Shown in pieces: positions 46,467-55,450 of a stretch of DNA of 64,000 nt. The notes beneath the pieces are model-generated. The model ran no database searches. It saw only the letters and a program-made list of their open reading frames with translations, and was not told where the DNA came from. The position numbers and the translations under genes are program-made. Position 1 is the stretch's first letter, and each line of letters begins with the position of its first letter. Origin of the DNA: Methanosarcinales archaeon (GTDB lineage: Archaea > Halobacteriota > Methanosarcinia > Methanosarcinales > Methanoperedenaceae); NCBI GenBank assembly GCA_905339155.1, contig CAJPFJ010000037.1, forward strand, positions 1-64,000, given 5' to 3'.

Positions 46467-47348
46467 CTGAGCCTTTGTAAAAGTGAAACTGCCTTTTAGA
46501 TTTACATGATCGGGAAGTTCCCCGAATTTTGACTTTATTATCAGGTCAGCTATCTGGGTTTCCATCACTCTTGAAATCCCTATTATGGATGAGGTTGGCC
46601 TTGGGTTAACATCCACCACATATGGTTTATCCCCAAGCACGATATCCACGCCAGCGTATCCGCGGCATCCCAGGATTCTTGCCGTTTTTTTTGCCACATC
46701 TATTATTTCTTCGCTCCTTTCGCAAGGATATGGCACCAGGCTTCCTTTGTAGGAAAAGTTGTCATTTATTTCGATCAACTGCCTGTTTACCGTAAGAGCC
46801 AGCTGTGTCTTCCCCGTTATCAAACTGACACTTATGTGTTCTCCTTCGACAAATCCTGTAGCTATGAAACCTTCTTTTAATTTTCCGCTTTTGCTTCTAT
46901 GTATTCCTTCGGAAGCACAACCAAACCTTGGTTTTATCACGAAATCACCTTTGTATTCACCGCTTTCGATTGTTTCCGGGACAGGTATATTTTCTCGTGA
47001 AAGGGAACGGGTACATTCCAATTTATCTGCACACAAACGCACTGAATCGGATGGACATCCAAGGTTCACGGAATTATTTTCAACGATCCGGGTCATATCC
47101 CCGAGGATTTCATCAGGCGCAATAACTAAAGCAGCGTCACATTCTTTTGACAATTTCGTGAGCGTTACCTCAAATCCGGTCGTCCTGACAGCTTTCCCTG
47201 ATTGAAGTTTTATACCCGCTGTAGGATATAATACAACATGTCCGCATGAAACAAAACTTCTCACAAGGGTATCAAGCATTGCTTTTCCTTCAAGCATGAA
47301 TTCTTCGATGCCAGTTCCCACTGCATATTCTGCCACAAGGATCTTCAT
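46452..47348 (-). CDS. mfnD: ATP-grasp ligase, probable tyramine-glutamate ligase (MfnD)
   Basis: A 298-residue ATP-grasp enzyme. MKILVAEYAVGTGIEEFMLEG at the start, DFVIKPRFGCASEGI for ATP binding, and GVDIVLGDKPYVVDVNPRPTSS with metal-binding Asp and Asn. It resembles MfnD, which joins glutamate to tyramine in methanofuran synthesis. The coenzyme M genes elsewhere in the window make a methanofuran role credible. Another carboxylate-amine ligase of the same family is the alternative. The gene is divergent from the OYE gene. Confidence 0.65.
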   Translation of the reverse strand: MKILVAEYAVGTGIEEFMLEGKAMLDTLVRSFVSCGHVVLYPTAGIKLQSGKAVRTTGFEVTLTKLSKECDAALVIAPDEILGDMTRIVENNSVNLGCPSDSVRLCADKLECTRSLSRENIPVPETIESGEYKGDFVIKPRFGCASEGIHRSKSGKLKEGFIATGFVEGEHISVSLITGKTQLALTVNRQLIEINDNFSYKGSLVPYPCERSEEIIDVAKKTARILGCRGYAGVDIVLGDKPYVVDVNPRPTSSIIGISRVMETQIADLIIKSKFGELPDHVNLKGSFTFTKAQLSCL

Positions 47349-47476
47349 ACTTCACCTGTTGGTTGTTTTTCTTAACCTGAATATTGAATTCTCATTCACC
47401 GTTATAGCATTTTCCGTTAGAGAAGAAAGGTTTTCATGGGAAATCTTTATTTATTGATGTATTCAAGGTGAATATT

Positions 47477-48577
47477 ATGAAAGCTTTTCAAACTCTATTT
47501 ATACCATTAAATATAGGTAACCTCGTTTTAAAAAATCGAATCACTCTCGCCCCTATGTTCCTCTGTTACGGAAATCCAGATGGGACTGTTTCAGAAAAAA
47601 CTATAGAATTTTATGCAAGAAGAGCAAAGGCAGGTGTATCCCTGATCGTAGTTGAAGCATCTGCTGTGGATAGCAAAGGGATGGGCTTATCCAGGATGAT
47701 AAGGGCTGATTCTGACAATTATATTAAAGGGCTGAGCAAGTTGGCAAAAGCAATAAAAGATGCGGGAGGATATGCAGTTCTTCAATTATATCATGGTGGT
47801 CGATATTCACAACAACCAATTGCCCCATCACCAGTGGAAACTTATCTGTCACCTGAAAAGAAAATTATCCCTCAAGCAATGTCAATAGACGAAATAACGG
47901 AATTGATAAATAAGTTCGGTGAAGCAGCAGAAAGAGCAATATATGCCGGGTTTAATGGGGTTGAGCTTCATGGCGCTTCAGGGTATCTCGTTGCGCAATT
48001 TATTTCGCCCAGAACAAATAAGCGTACCGATAAATATGGCGGTTCATTTGAAAATAGGATTAGGTTTCCGCTCGAAGTAGTAGCATCTGTCAGGGAACAT
48101 ATGGGCAAAGAATATCTTTTGGGATATAGATTCTTGCCTGATGAATGGCTTCCTGATGGTTTCAAACTGAACGAAGGGAAGATATTAGCCAGAAGACTTG
48201 AGAAAGCAAGTGTAAATTATCTGTCATGTAATGCCGGGACTTATGAATCATGGTTCCTCCCTGATATAATGAAACGGACTTCAAAACATGGTTATCAGGT
48301 TGACATTACATATGAAATTAAGAAAGAAGTCAAAATTCCAGTATTCGCTAATGGAAGAATAAATACTCCCGACCTTGCCGAAGAAATTATCAGGAAAGGT
48401 AAAGCAGATGCCGTAGCCCTTGCAAGACCACTTTTTGCTGACCCTGAATTTATCCAGAAAATTTTTGAGAATAGAACCGACCAGATTGTAGAGTGTGCAA
48501 ATGACATGCAATGTGGGAGGCTAACCATGCAAGGTTTAGACGCTGTTTGCAGTCAATGGAAAAAAGTGAATGCTTGA
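47477..48577 (+). CDS. Old-yellow-enzyme-family oxidoreductase
   Basis: A 366-residue TIM-barrel flavoenzyme: KNRITLAPMFLCYGNPDGT, VELHGASGYLVAQFISP, NKRTDKYGGSFENRIRF and ADAVALARPLFADPEF. In Fe-S-containing relatives (enoate reductase type) C-x2-C-x3-C-x11-C follows; here CANDMQCGRLTMQGLDAVC has only three Cys, so the cluster may be altered or absent. The protein also stops there, without the extra FAD/NAD domain. ATG 47477 with AAGGTG upstream is preferred over GTG 47468. Substrate unknown. Confidence 0.85.
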   Translation: MKAFQTLFIPLNIGNLVLKNRITLAPMFLCYGNPDGTVSEKTIEFYARRAKAGVSLIVVEASAVDSKGMGLSRMIRADSDNYIKGLSKLAKAIKDAGGYAVLQLYHGGRYSQQPIAPSPVETYLSPEKKIIPQAMSIDEITELINKFGEAAERAIYAGFNGVELHGASGYLVAQFISPRTNKRTDKYGGSFENRIRFPLEVVASVREHMGKEYLLGYRFLPDEWLPDGFKLNEGKILARRLEKASVNYLSCNAGTYESWFLPDIMKRTSKHGYQVDITYEIKKEVKIPVFANGRINTPDLAEEIIRKGKADAVALARPLFADPEFIQKIFENRTDQIVECANDMQCGRLTMQGLDAVCSQWKKVNA

Positions 48578-48604
48578 ATTTGTAGAAAATGGGAGAAAAA
48601 AACT

Positions 48605-49018
48605 ATGATTAAAACAATTGACCATATAGGGATTATTACGAACGACTTACAGAAATCAGTTGAATTCTATACTGATGTTCTTGGCTTTTCTGTCTCCAGG
48701 AAGATAGAGATGGCAGAATCGGGACTATCAGCAGTTTTCGTAGAAAAGGACGGCAGTAAAATAGAACTCATGAAGTGCAGAGGCAAAAATGTTCCGAAGC
48801 GTTCAGAAGTTGCTGAACTCAGAATAGGGGTGAGTTCAATCCCGATAAATGACCATATCACCTTTTCAGTGGATGATATTGAAGCTACAGTAACTCAAAT
48901 TAAAGAAAAAGGGGTTGTATTCAATTTAGAGCCAATACAAATAGAAGGTGGCATGAAACTTGCCTTCTTAAAAGACCCGAACGGGGTGCTAATAGAACTG
49001 GTGGAACATCCCCTATAA
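48605..49018 (+). CDS. VOC (glyoxalase-fold) metalloprotein
   Basis: A 137-residue vicinal-oxygen-chelate protein: IDHIGIITNDLQKSVEFYTDVLGF at the start and FLKDPNGVLIELVEH at the end, with the metal ligands His (DHIG) and Glu (ELVE) of two beta-alpha-beta modules. Possible activities are methylmalonyl-CoA epimerase-like, lactoylglutathione lyase-like or a dioxygenase; nothing in the sequence decides. It follows the OYE gene by 27 nt and is probably co-transcribed. The 3' end overlaps the convergent queH by 6 nt. Confidence 0.85.
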   Translation: MIKTIDHIGIITNDLQKSVEFYTDVLGFSVSRKIEMAESGLSAVFVEKDGSKIELMKCRGKNVPKRSEVAELRIGVSSIPINDHITFSVDDIEATVTQIKEKGVVFNLEPIQIEGGMKLAFLKDPNGVLIELVEHPL

Positions 49019-49543
49019 TTGTGGGAAATACCGCTCTTTTTCACTGAATATACATCCACAATATTTTTGCATATAAAGTCCAAGATCCTTTGAGATATTA
49101 CGGGATTCTTGATACCCTTCCCTGAAATCCTCATAATAGAACTCGATCCCGGATTGTTCAGCTATTTTTTTTCCGATCTGGGCGAGTGTATCGTGCTTCT
49201 GGTATGGCGAAATGAGAAGTGTGGTCGTGAAAGCATCAAATTCCAGTTGTCTTGCCATTTTTGCAGTTTGCTCAAGTCTTCCGGTATAGCAGAATGTGCA
49301 TCGATCTTCTGCGGCAAGAGCTCCCCGGAGATAATTTTCTATATCGTAATTATTATCGTAGAACACTTTTGTTCCTTTTAACTCCACATATTTTTCCACC
49401 GATTCCAGGCGATTTTTATATTCCCGGTAAGGATGAATATTGGGATTGTAAAAATAAGCTGTTACATCATGTCCTTCCTCAAGCATCCTTTTATGAGGAT
49501 ATGTGAAACACGGGGCGCAGCAAACATGTATGAGGATTTTCAT
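49013..49543 (-). CDS. queH: QueH-type epoxyqueuosine reductase
   Basis: A 176-residue DUF208 protein. HVCCAPC at the start, RCTFCYTGRLEQTA in the middle and KYCGCIFSEKERY at the end are the conserved Cys blocks that hold the [4Fe-4S] cluster and a second metal. In bacteria QueH reduces epoxyqueuosine to queuosine. Archaea are not known to make queuosine in general, so the archaeal substrate is open. Length and all family Cys fit. It is transcribed alone. Confidence 0.87.
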   Translation of the reverse strand: MKILIHVCCAPCFTYPHKRMLEEGHDVTAYFYNPNIHPYREYKNRLESVEKYVELKGTKVFYDNNYDIENYLRGALAAEDRCTFCYTGRLEQTAKMARQLEFDAFTTTLLISPYQKHDTLAQIGKKIAEQSGIEFYYEDFREGYQESRNISKDLGLYMQKYCGCIFSEKERYFPQL

Positions 49544-49837
49544 ATAATCTATAATCCTGCGATACTACTTATTCATAATCTCTCATAAAAAAACTATTGT
49601 ACTCAATGCTAAGGGATGCTATGATTTAATTGCAGCATCCCTGAGATAATGAGCCATATAGCATTTATGGGATTGCTGTATGGTTAATTTGCAATAAAAA
49701 TTGTCTATTTACCAAAAACACAATTTATGAACGTTCTTTCATACATAATAAACTTTGAAAACTCAAATAAACAATAAAAATCGTCGATTTATTTATTATC
49801 CAGGATTACTATCCAGAAAAAACGGAGGAATGATTGA
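49544..49837. other. AT-rich spacer with a 20-bp direct repeat
   Basis: CAATAAAAATTGTCTATTTA (49692-49711) and CAATAAAAATCGTCGATTTA (49772-49791) match at 18 of 20 positions and are 80 bp apart. No coding sequence is supported. The repeat pair lies ahead of the small Cys-rich gene and could be regulatory. Confidence 0.5.
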
Positions 49838-49975
49838 GTGGAGATTATAGAAATTAAATGTGAAAATTGTGAAAGAAAGATTTATGTTGAAAAAGATTGT
49901 GCCAGAGAAAAGATGTTCTGTACTCTCAAGTGCATGGATTCGTATCCAAATAAAACAAAATATGAGTTGGAATAA
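49838..49975 (+). CDS. Cys-rich zinc-finger microprotein (45 aa)
   Basis: Forty-five residues from a GTG start with GGAGG nine nt upstream: MEIIEIKCENCERKIY..., DCAREKMFCTLKCMD and a basic tail. CxxC plus C and C-x3-C give five Cys that can bind one zinc, similar to the treble-clef/ribbon heads of small archaeal proteins. No family is recognised. It stands alone between queH and the helicase. The clear SD and Cys pattern make a real gene likely. Confidence 0.68.
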   Translation: MEIIEIKCENCERKIYVEKDCAREKMFCTLKCMDSYPNKTKYELE

Positions 49976-50145
49976 AAAAACAGGCAAATGTATATATTGG
50001 AGTTCATCATTATCAGCGCCAGATAACTTTTAAGTAGAAAATTAATCTGAACTTTTACAAAGTTGTGTTTATAAACTCTTAATTGTTTTAAATATAAATT
50101 AAAGAGGTTAGAAAGAGAAAGCAATTACGCTTTTTCATAAAAATC

Positions 50146-51342
50146 ATGGAAAGTTTTAAAATTCTGGGCATAAGTGAGCCTGTTTTGAGATCAATAAAAG
50201 ATGAGAAATTTGATAGTCCAAGCGAAATTCAGGAAAAATCAATTCCCTTGATCATTGCGGGGAAAGATGTTATAGCGGGATCAGCAACAGGGTCGGGAAA
50301 GACGCTTGCATTTGCTGCCGGTATATTAAAAAATGCGCAAAAAGGAAGGGGTATCCAGGCCCTTGTCCTTACTCCAACAAGAGAACTGGCTGAGCAGGTC
50401 GCCCAGGCTTTGACTAAATTTTCAAAGTATGAACCTTTAGAAATTATTTCAGTCTATGGCGGCGTAGGAATAAATCCGCAGATCAGGGGATTAAAGACAG
50501 CAGATGTTGTTGTAGGAACACCCGGCAGGCTGCTTGACCATATCTCAAGAAATACACTTCGATTAGGCAAAGTAAATACACTTGTCATTGATGAAGCAGA
50601 CCGGATGTTCGATATGGGATTTAAGGATGATGTGGAAAAAATTATAAGAAAATGCCCGGCGCATAGGCAGACTCTTTTGTTCTCGGCAACGATCAATAAA
50701 GAAGTAGTGCAGCTTTCAAGGCGATATATGCACGAACCGCTCCAGGTTTCGGTGGATTCTTTTGTTGACCCCACAAAATTGTTACAGACATATTATGATG
50801 TGGCAGACGAGCTAAAATTCTCATTATTGCTGCATCTTTTAAAGAACGAAGACTCAGACCTTGTTATGGTTTTCTGTAACACAAAAAGAAATACGGACAA
50901 AGTTACAAAAAATCTCAGGTTTTCAGGTATAGATGCCCTCGCCATTCATGGCGGATTGACCCAGTATAAACGAAATGATGTGATGCAGCAATTCCATACA
51001 GGAAAATTCTGCGTCCTTGTTTGCACCGATGTGGCCGCAAGAGGGCTCGATATCCGCGATGTATCACATGTTTACAATTACGATATTCCCCGTGAGAGCA
51101 AGCAGTATATCCACAGGATCGGAAGAACAGCAAGAGCAGGAGCAGAAGGAAAAGCGATTAACATTCTTTCAAGAACTGATTACGATAATTTTGGAAGAGT
51201 ATTGAAAGAAAATGGTGTGCAGATTTCAGAAGAGCCATTGCCTGCATTTGCAAAAGCTGCAATCAGGCAGCCTGAAAGAAGGACGAATAAACCCATTTCC
51301 AGAAAACCGCAGCAGCGTGACAGGAACAGGCCGCGTTTTTAA
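50146..51342 (+). CDS. DEAD-box RNA helicase
   Basis: A 398-residue DEAD-box protein. Q motif FDSPSEIQEKSIPLII, motif I SATGSGKT, motif II VIDEADRMFD, motif III SAT, motif V CTDVAARGLD and motif VI YIHRIGRTARAG are all present, so it should unwind RNA with ATP. A short basic tail (RRTNKPISRKPQQRDRNR) may bind RNA. The AT-rich leader upstream (about 170 bp from 49976) contains an AAAGC/GCTTT hairpin before a T run at about 50120-50140, reminiscent of cold-inducible leaders; that is inference. Confidence 0.93.
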   Translation: MESFKILGISEPVLRSIKDEKFDSPSEIQEKSIPLIIAGKDVIAGSATGSGKTLAFAAGILKNAQKGRGIQALVLTPTRELAEQVAQALTKFSKYEPLEIISVYGGVGINPQIRGLKTADVVVGTPGRLLDHISRNTLRLGKVNTLVIDEADRMFDMGFKDDVEKIIRKCPAHRQTLLFSATINKEVVQLSRRYMHEPLQVSVDSFVDPTKLLQTYYDVADELKFSLLLHLLKNEDSDLVMVFCNTKRNTDKVTKNLRFSGIDALAIHGGLTQYKRNDVMQQFHTGKFCVLVCTDVAARGLDIRDVSHVYNYDIPRESKQYIHRIGRTARAGAEGKAINILSRTDYDNFGRVLKENGVQISEEPLPAFAKAAIRQPERRTNKPISRKPQQRDRNRPRF

Positions 51343-51424
51343 AAGTGTAGCTAAAAAAATAGAAATAAATCCAAAATCAAAAGTGTAATATATACAAAAT
51401 CTCTCTAAGTGGCAGGTGAATATA

Positions 51425-54400
51425 TTGCCCAAACGAGAGGATATCCACAAAATACTGATCATTGGGTCTGGGCCGATCCTTATCGGCCAGGCCGCAGAAT
51501 TCGATTATTCGGGAACACAGGCCTGTAAGGCGCTGCGACAGATGGGTTATGAGATCGTGCTTGTTAATTCCAACCCGGCAACTATAATGACCGATCCTGG
51601 AATGGCGGATAGGACATATATAGAACCTCTCAATGCCCGGATGCTCACGAAGATCATAGAGAAAGAACGTCCGGATGCCGTGCTCCCTAATCTTGGAGGC
51701 CAGAATGGCCTGAACCTGACCTCTGAACTTAATAAATTGGGTGTACTTGAGAAATATGGTGTGAAAATTATTGGAGTCCAGGCAGATGCCATCGAGCGCG
51801 GGGAAGACAGGATTGCCTTTAAGGAAACGATGAACCAGCTTGGCCTGGAAGTGCCGCTAAGTGAGGCAACTTACACGGTAAAAGGCGCTGAAAAGATAGC
51901 TAAAGAAATCGGATATCCGGTTGTGGTCAGGCCTGCATATACCATGGGTGGAACTGGTGGCGGGTTTGCTTATAATATTGAGGAACTTCGAACCATTGCC
52001 GCTCGCGGCATTGCAGCCAGCATCATTGGGCAGATCCTTATCGAAGAATCGGTTCTGGGCTGGGAGGAACTGGAACTTGAAGCCGTGAGGGATGCAGAAA
52101 ATAACAAGATAACAGTCTGCTTCATAGAAAATGTGGACGCTATGGGGGTACACACTGGCGATAGTTTCTGCACCGCGCCTATGCTAACGATCAAGAAGGA
52201 ACTGCAGGAACGATTGCAGGAATACTCATACCGGATAGTTGAAGCGATCGGCGTGATAGGGGGTACGAATATACAGTTCGCCCACGACCCTGTGAGTGAC
52301 CGGGTTGTAGTAATTGAGATCAATCCACGCACATCACGCTCATCAGCCCTTGCCTCCAAAGCAACGGGATTTCCAATTGCCCTTGTGTCCGCAAAACTTG
52401 CAGGAGGCTTGCTGCTGCGTGATATTCCTTATTGGCGCGCTGGTACGCTTGATAAATATACTCCTTCCGGTGACTACATTGTAGTAAAATTTGCCAGGTG
52501 GGCATTTGAGAAATTCCCGGGTTCGATCGACAAACTTGGAACACAGATGAGAGCTGTGGGCGAGGCGATGAGCATCGGGAAAAATTACAAGGAAGCATTC
52601 CAGAAGGCTATCCGCTCACTTGAGACCGGACGCTACGGACTTGGCTTTGCAAAAAATTTCAATAAACTTTCTCTTGAAGAATTGAGAAAGCTTCTGAAAG
52701 AACCTTCGTCTGAGCGCCAGTTCATCATGTACGAAGCGCTGCGAAAGGGAATGCCAATAGAGGAGATGTATAAACTCACACACATTAAATCCTGGTTCAT
52801 AGACCAGATGAAAGAACTTGTTGAACTTGAAACCAGGATCCTTTCATATAAGGGAAAAAAACTGCCTGATGAACTTCTCGCCAACGCCAAAAAGGACGGC
52901 TTTTCTGACAGGTATCTTGGCAAGATTCTCAATATACCTGAAAAGGAGATCCGAAAACATCGTCTTTCTATCGGGTTAAAGCAGGCATGGAATATTGTAC
53001 CAGTCAGCGGCGCAAAGAACGCTGCTTATTACTATTCTACATATAATGCCCCGGACGAGGTGCCTGTATCTGACCGGAAGAAAATCATGATTATCGGTGG
53101 CGGGCCAAACAGGATCGGACAGGGTATCGAGTTTGATTATACTTGCGTACATGCGGCATTTACTCTTCGGGATATTGGTTATGAATCTATAATGATCAAC
53201 TGCAACCCGGAAACGGTTTCTACTGATTATGACACTTCTGATAAGCTTTATTTTGAGCCTATTACGGTGGAGGACGTGCTCAGTATTTATGAAAAGGAAA
53301 AACCTGTTGGAGTAATCGTGCAATTCGGAGGACAGACGCCCCTGAACATCGCGGAAGAACTCAAAGAGGCTGGCGTAAAGATACTCGGGACATCGGTAGA
53401 TAGTATCAACCTTGCAGAAGACAGGGAGCTATTCGCGCAAATTATTGATAAATTGGGAATACCGGCGCCCGAACACGGCACTGCCACTTCACTTTCCCAG
53501 GCGCTTGTCGTTGCCCAGCGCATTGGCTATCCGCTCATGGTCCGGCCTTCTTATGTTCTTGGCGGACGCGGTATGGAAATTGTTTATGATGAGGAAATGC
53601 TCAGGAAATATGTGGCTGGCGCAATTGAGATCACACCTGAGAAACCCATGCTTCTTGACAGGTTCCTTGAAGATGCGCTTGAATGCGAAGTTGATGCAAT
53701 ATCAGATGGCACTGATGTGTTCATACCTTCGATCATGGAACACATCGAACTTGCAGGAATCCATTCCGGAGACAGCGCCTGCGTGTTGCCTCCGATAGGG
53801 ATAAAGGATGAACAACTCAAAACGCTTGAAGAATACACAAGGAAAATAGCGATCGAACTCAAAGTTATCGGGCTTATAAATATCCAGTACGCGATAAAAA
53901 ATGGTAAAGTTTACATTCTTGAAGCAAATCCACGTGCATCGCGCACTGTCCCTCTGGTGTCCAAGGTCACAGGTGTATCAATGGCACGCCTGGCAACGCA
54001 AGTAATGCTCGGGGAAAAACTGGAAAACATGGATACCCGCAAGCGCACATACTCTCATTTCGGGGTCAAGGAGGCTGTTTTTCCGTTCAACATGTTCCCG
54101 GAGGTCGATCCGGTTCTCGGACCTGAGATGCGCTCAACTGGTGAAGTGCTCGGGATGGCGGATTCGTTTGCCATGGCTTTTTATAAATCGCAGGTTGCAG
54201 CAGGGTTTACACTGCCGCTTGAAGGCAGCGCTCTGATCACGGTAGCGCCAGTTGATAGGAAAGGTGCGCTATCTATCGCAAAAGAACTATCCCTTATGGG
54301 CTTTAAGATCATTGCTACAGAAGGTACTGCTGATTTTCTAAGGGAAAATATGATAGACTGCGAATATGTCAAGAAATTGCAGGAAGGGCGGCCTAATATC

Positions 54401-54625
54401 GTAGACCTGATGAAAAACAGGGAAATCCAGTTCGTGCTTAATACACCACTTGGCAAACAGAGCGCCCAGGATGATAGCTACATCCGTAAATCTGCCATTA
54501 AATACAGGATTCCATACTTTACGACAACGGATGCAAGCTGCGCCGCCGCCAAAGGTATCAGGGCTGCACGGGAAAATCGTATCGAAGTGAAATCACTCCA
54601 GGAATACCATAAAGCGTTAAAATAG
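51425..54625 (+). CDS. carB: Carbamoyl-phosphate synthase large subunit
   Basis: A 1066-residue protein with two homologous ATP-grasp halves: PKREDIHKILIIGSGPILIG at the start of the first, KIMIIGGGPNRIGQGIEFDY starting the second (about residue 552), and a C-terminal allosteric MGS-like domain (about 930-1066). It makes carbamoyl phosphate for arginine and pyrimidines. Start: the family begins M-P-K-R, so TTG 51425 with AGGTGAA upstream is favoured over GTG 51416. The small subunit carA is not adjacent. Confidence 0.96.
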   Translation: MPKREDIHKILIIGSGPILIGQAAEFDYSGTQACKALRQMGYEIVLVNSNPATIMTDPGMADRTYIEPLNARMLTKIIEKERPDAVLPNLGGQNGLNLTSELNKLGVLEKYGVKIIGVQADAIERGEDRIAFKETMNQLGLEVPLSEATYTVKGAEKIAKEIGYPVVVRPAYTMGGTGGGFAYNIEELRTIAARGIAASIIGQILIEESVLGWEELELEAVRDAENNKITVCFIENVDAMGVHTGDSFCTAPMLTIKKELQERLQEYSYRIVEAIGVIGGTNIQFAHDPVSDRVVVIEINPRTSRSSALASKATGFPIALVSAKLAGGLLLRDIPYWRAGTLDKYTPSGDYIVVKFARWAFEKFPGSIDKLGTQMRAVGEAMSIGKNYKEAFQKAIRSLETGRYGLGFAKNFNKLSLEELRKLLKEPSSERQFIMYEALRKGMPIEEMYKLTHIKSWFIDQMKELVELETRILSYKGKKLPDELLANAKKDGFSDRYLGKILNIPEKEIRKHRLSIGLKQAWNIVPVSGAKNAAYYYSTYNAPDEVPVSDRKKIMIIGGGPNRIGQGIEFDYTCVHAAFTLRDIGYESIMINCNPETVSTDYDTSDKLYFEPITVEDVLSIYEKEKPVGVIVQFGGQTPLNIAEELKEAGVKILGTSVDSINLAEDRELFAQIIDKLGIPAPEHGTATSLSQALVVAQRIGYPLMVRPSYVLGGRGMEIVYDEEMLRKYVAGAIEITPEKPMLLDRFLEDALECEVDAISDGTDVFIPSIMEHIELAGIHSGDSACVLPPIGIKDEQLKTLEEYTRKIAIELKVIGLINIQYAIKNGKVYILEANPRASRTVPLVSKVTGVSMARLATQVMLGEKLENMDTRKRTYSHFGVKEAVFPFNMFPEVDPVLGPEMRSTGEVLGMADSFAMAFYKSQVAAGFTLPLEGSALITVAPVDRKGALSIAKELSLMGFKIIATEGTADFLRENMIDCEYVKKLQEGRPNIVDLMKNREIQFVLNTPLGKQSAQDDSYIRKSAIKYRIPYFTTTDASCAAAKGIRAARENRIEVKSLQEYHKALK

Positions 54626-54628
54626 GGT

Positions 54629-54639
54629 ATTATATAAAC
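54629..54639 (+). promoter_or_regulatory. TATA box deciding the start of the zinc-finger gene
   Basis: ATTATATAAAC lies about 28 nt before ATG 54662, the distance of a leaderless archaeal mRNA. The earlier in-frame ATG at 54644 is only about 10 nt from the box and would not be on the transcript. Confidence 0.5.
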
Positions 54640-54661
54640 AATAATGTTCATCTTCGGGTAT

Positions 54662-54898
54662 ATGGCGGGTGTAACATGTGAATACTGCGGAAATAAGTTC
54701 GATACACGAGGGTTAGGCAGGCATCGGGCATCATGCCAGAAAAGGAAACTAAAAGAAGAGACAGCAGCGCAGAACCATAATGGGAAAGCTGTCCAGAGCG
54801 CAAAGATCAGGGATATATTCGAAAAGGTAAAAACCCTGGAGACCATGCTCGAAGATCTATCGGACCAACTTGTTAAAATGATCAAAGAAATTGAGTGA
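54662..54898 (+). CDS. C2HC-type zinc-finger/coiled-coil protein
   Basis: A 78-residue protein: MAGVTCEYCGNKFDTRGLGRHRASC gives C-x2-C-x11-H-x4-C over its first 25 residues when read in parts, like a classic small zinc finger, followed by KRKLKEETAAQ and a helical C-terminal part IRDIFEKVKTLETMLEDLSDQ that can form a coiled coil. It could bind DNA, RNA or a protein partner as a dimer. The start is chosen from the TATA box spacing. It stands alone after carB. Function unknown. Confidence 0.72.
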   Translation: MAGVTCEYCGNKFDTRGLGRHRASCQKRKLKEETAAQNHNGKAVQSAKIRDIFEKVKTLETMLEDLSDQLVKMIKEIE

Positions 54899-54990
54899 TG
54901 GGCAGGCAGCGAGTTATTAGAAAAGTTTGACCTGTTCAGAAAATTGATATTGTAGATTTTTATATTTTAGGTATGAGCTTAACGCCATGA

Positions 54991-55020
54991 TGACTTCGAA
55001 GTCAAGTAATATTTAAATAC
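54991..55020 (+). promoter_or_regulatory. 14-bp palindrome next to a TATA box
   Basis: TGACTTCGAAGTCA (54991-55004) is a perfect palindrome immediately upstream of TAATATTTAAATAC (55007-55020), an archaeal TATA-type element. The site would be where an activator or TFB-region regulator binds. The downstream gene is the 68-aa Cys-rich protein at 55116, with an untranslated leader of about 70 nt. Regulator unknown. Confidence 0.5.
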
Positions 55021-55115
55021 TTATGATCATCATGTATTAATGAAACGTATGTCCGGAATATTGTTCTAATTATACTGAAAATAAACACTATAATAATAAG
55101 GAGGGAATACAAATT

Positions 55116-55322
55116 ATGAGAAATAGAAACAAAAATAATGAAGTGTCCCCAAAACATCAAAAACAAATCCATGAAAAGAAAAAACAAAATGTTTTATGGA
55201 TACAAAAAAACATAGGAAATAAATTTATAGAAAAAATAGAAATGGAGTGTCATGTATGTGGAAATCATATCAATGGTGACCCACATAAAAGGATAATATG
55301 CCGAAATTGCGATGTGATATAA
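55116..55322 (+). CDS. Zinc-ribbon-type small basic protein (68 aa)
   Basis: Sixty-eight residues: a very basic N-terminal half (MRNRNKNNEVSPKHQKQIHE, then KKKQNVLW), and a C-terminal CHVCGNHINGDPHKRIICRNC, two CxxC knuckles sixteen residues apart forming a zinc ribbon. AAGGAGGG precedes the ATG by 9 nt. The charge suggests nucleic-acid binding. No family recognised. A palindrome/TATA pair lies about 100 bp upstream, so expression may be regulated. Confidence 0.72.
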   Translation: MRNRNKNNEVSPKHQKQIHEKKKQNVLWIQKNIGNKFIEKIEMECHVCGNHINGDPHKRIICRNCDVI

Positions 55323-55434
55323 TAATCATATTATTTTTCAAATGTTCTTAGAAAAGTATTAATATTAGCCAACCACAATAAAGGCTTGAATTGAGTGTGA
55401 CATTTAAACTAACATTTGAATAAACATCGATTCA

Positions 55435-55447
55435 GGAGAAATTCTCC
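55435..55447 (+). promoter_or_regulatory. Hairpin covering the Shine-Dalgarno of the XRE gene
   Basis: GGAGAA-A-TTCTCC places the SD core GGAG in a self-complementary repeat only 3 nt before the ATG at 55451. In DNA it may serve as an operator, in RNA the tiny loop makes a stable hairpin unlikely. It is a candidate site for autoregulation by the encoded XRE protein. Confidence 0.35.
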
Positions 55448-55450
55448 GTA

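Noticed and set aside
49692-49791. Possible CRISPR-like repeat pair
   Set aside because: Only two AT-rich copies 80 bp apart with mismatches and no cas genes; not an array.
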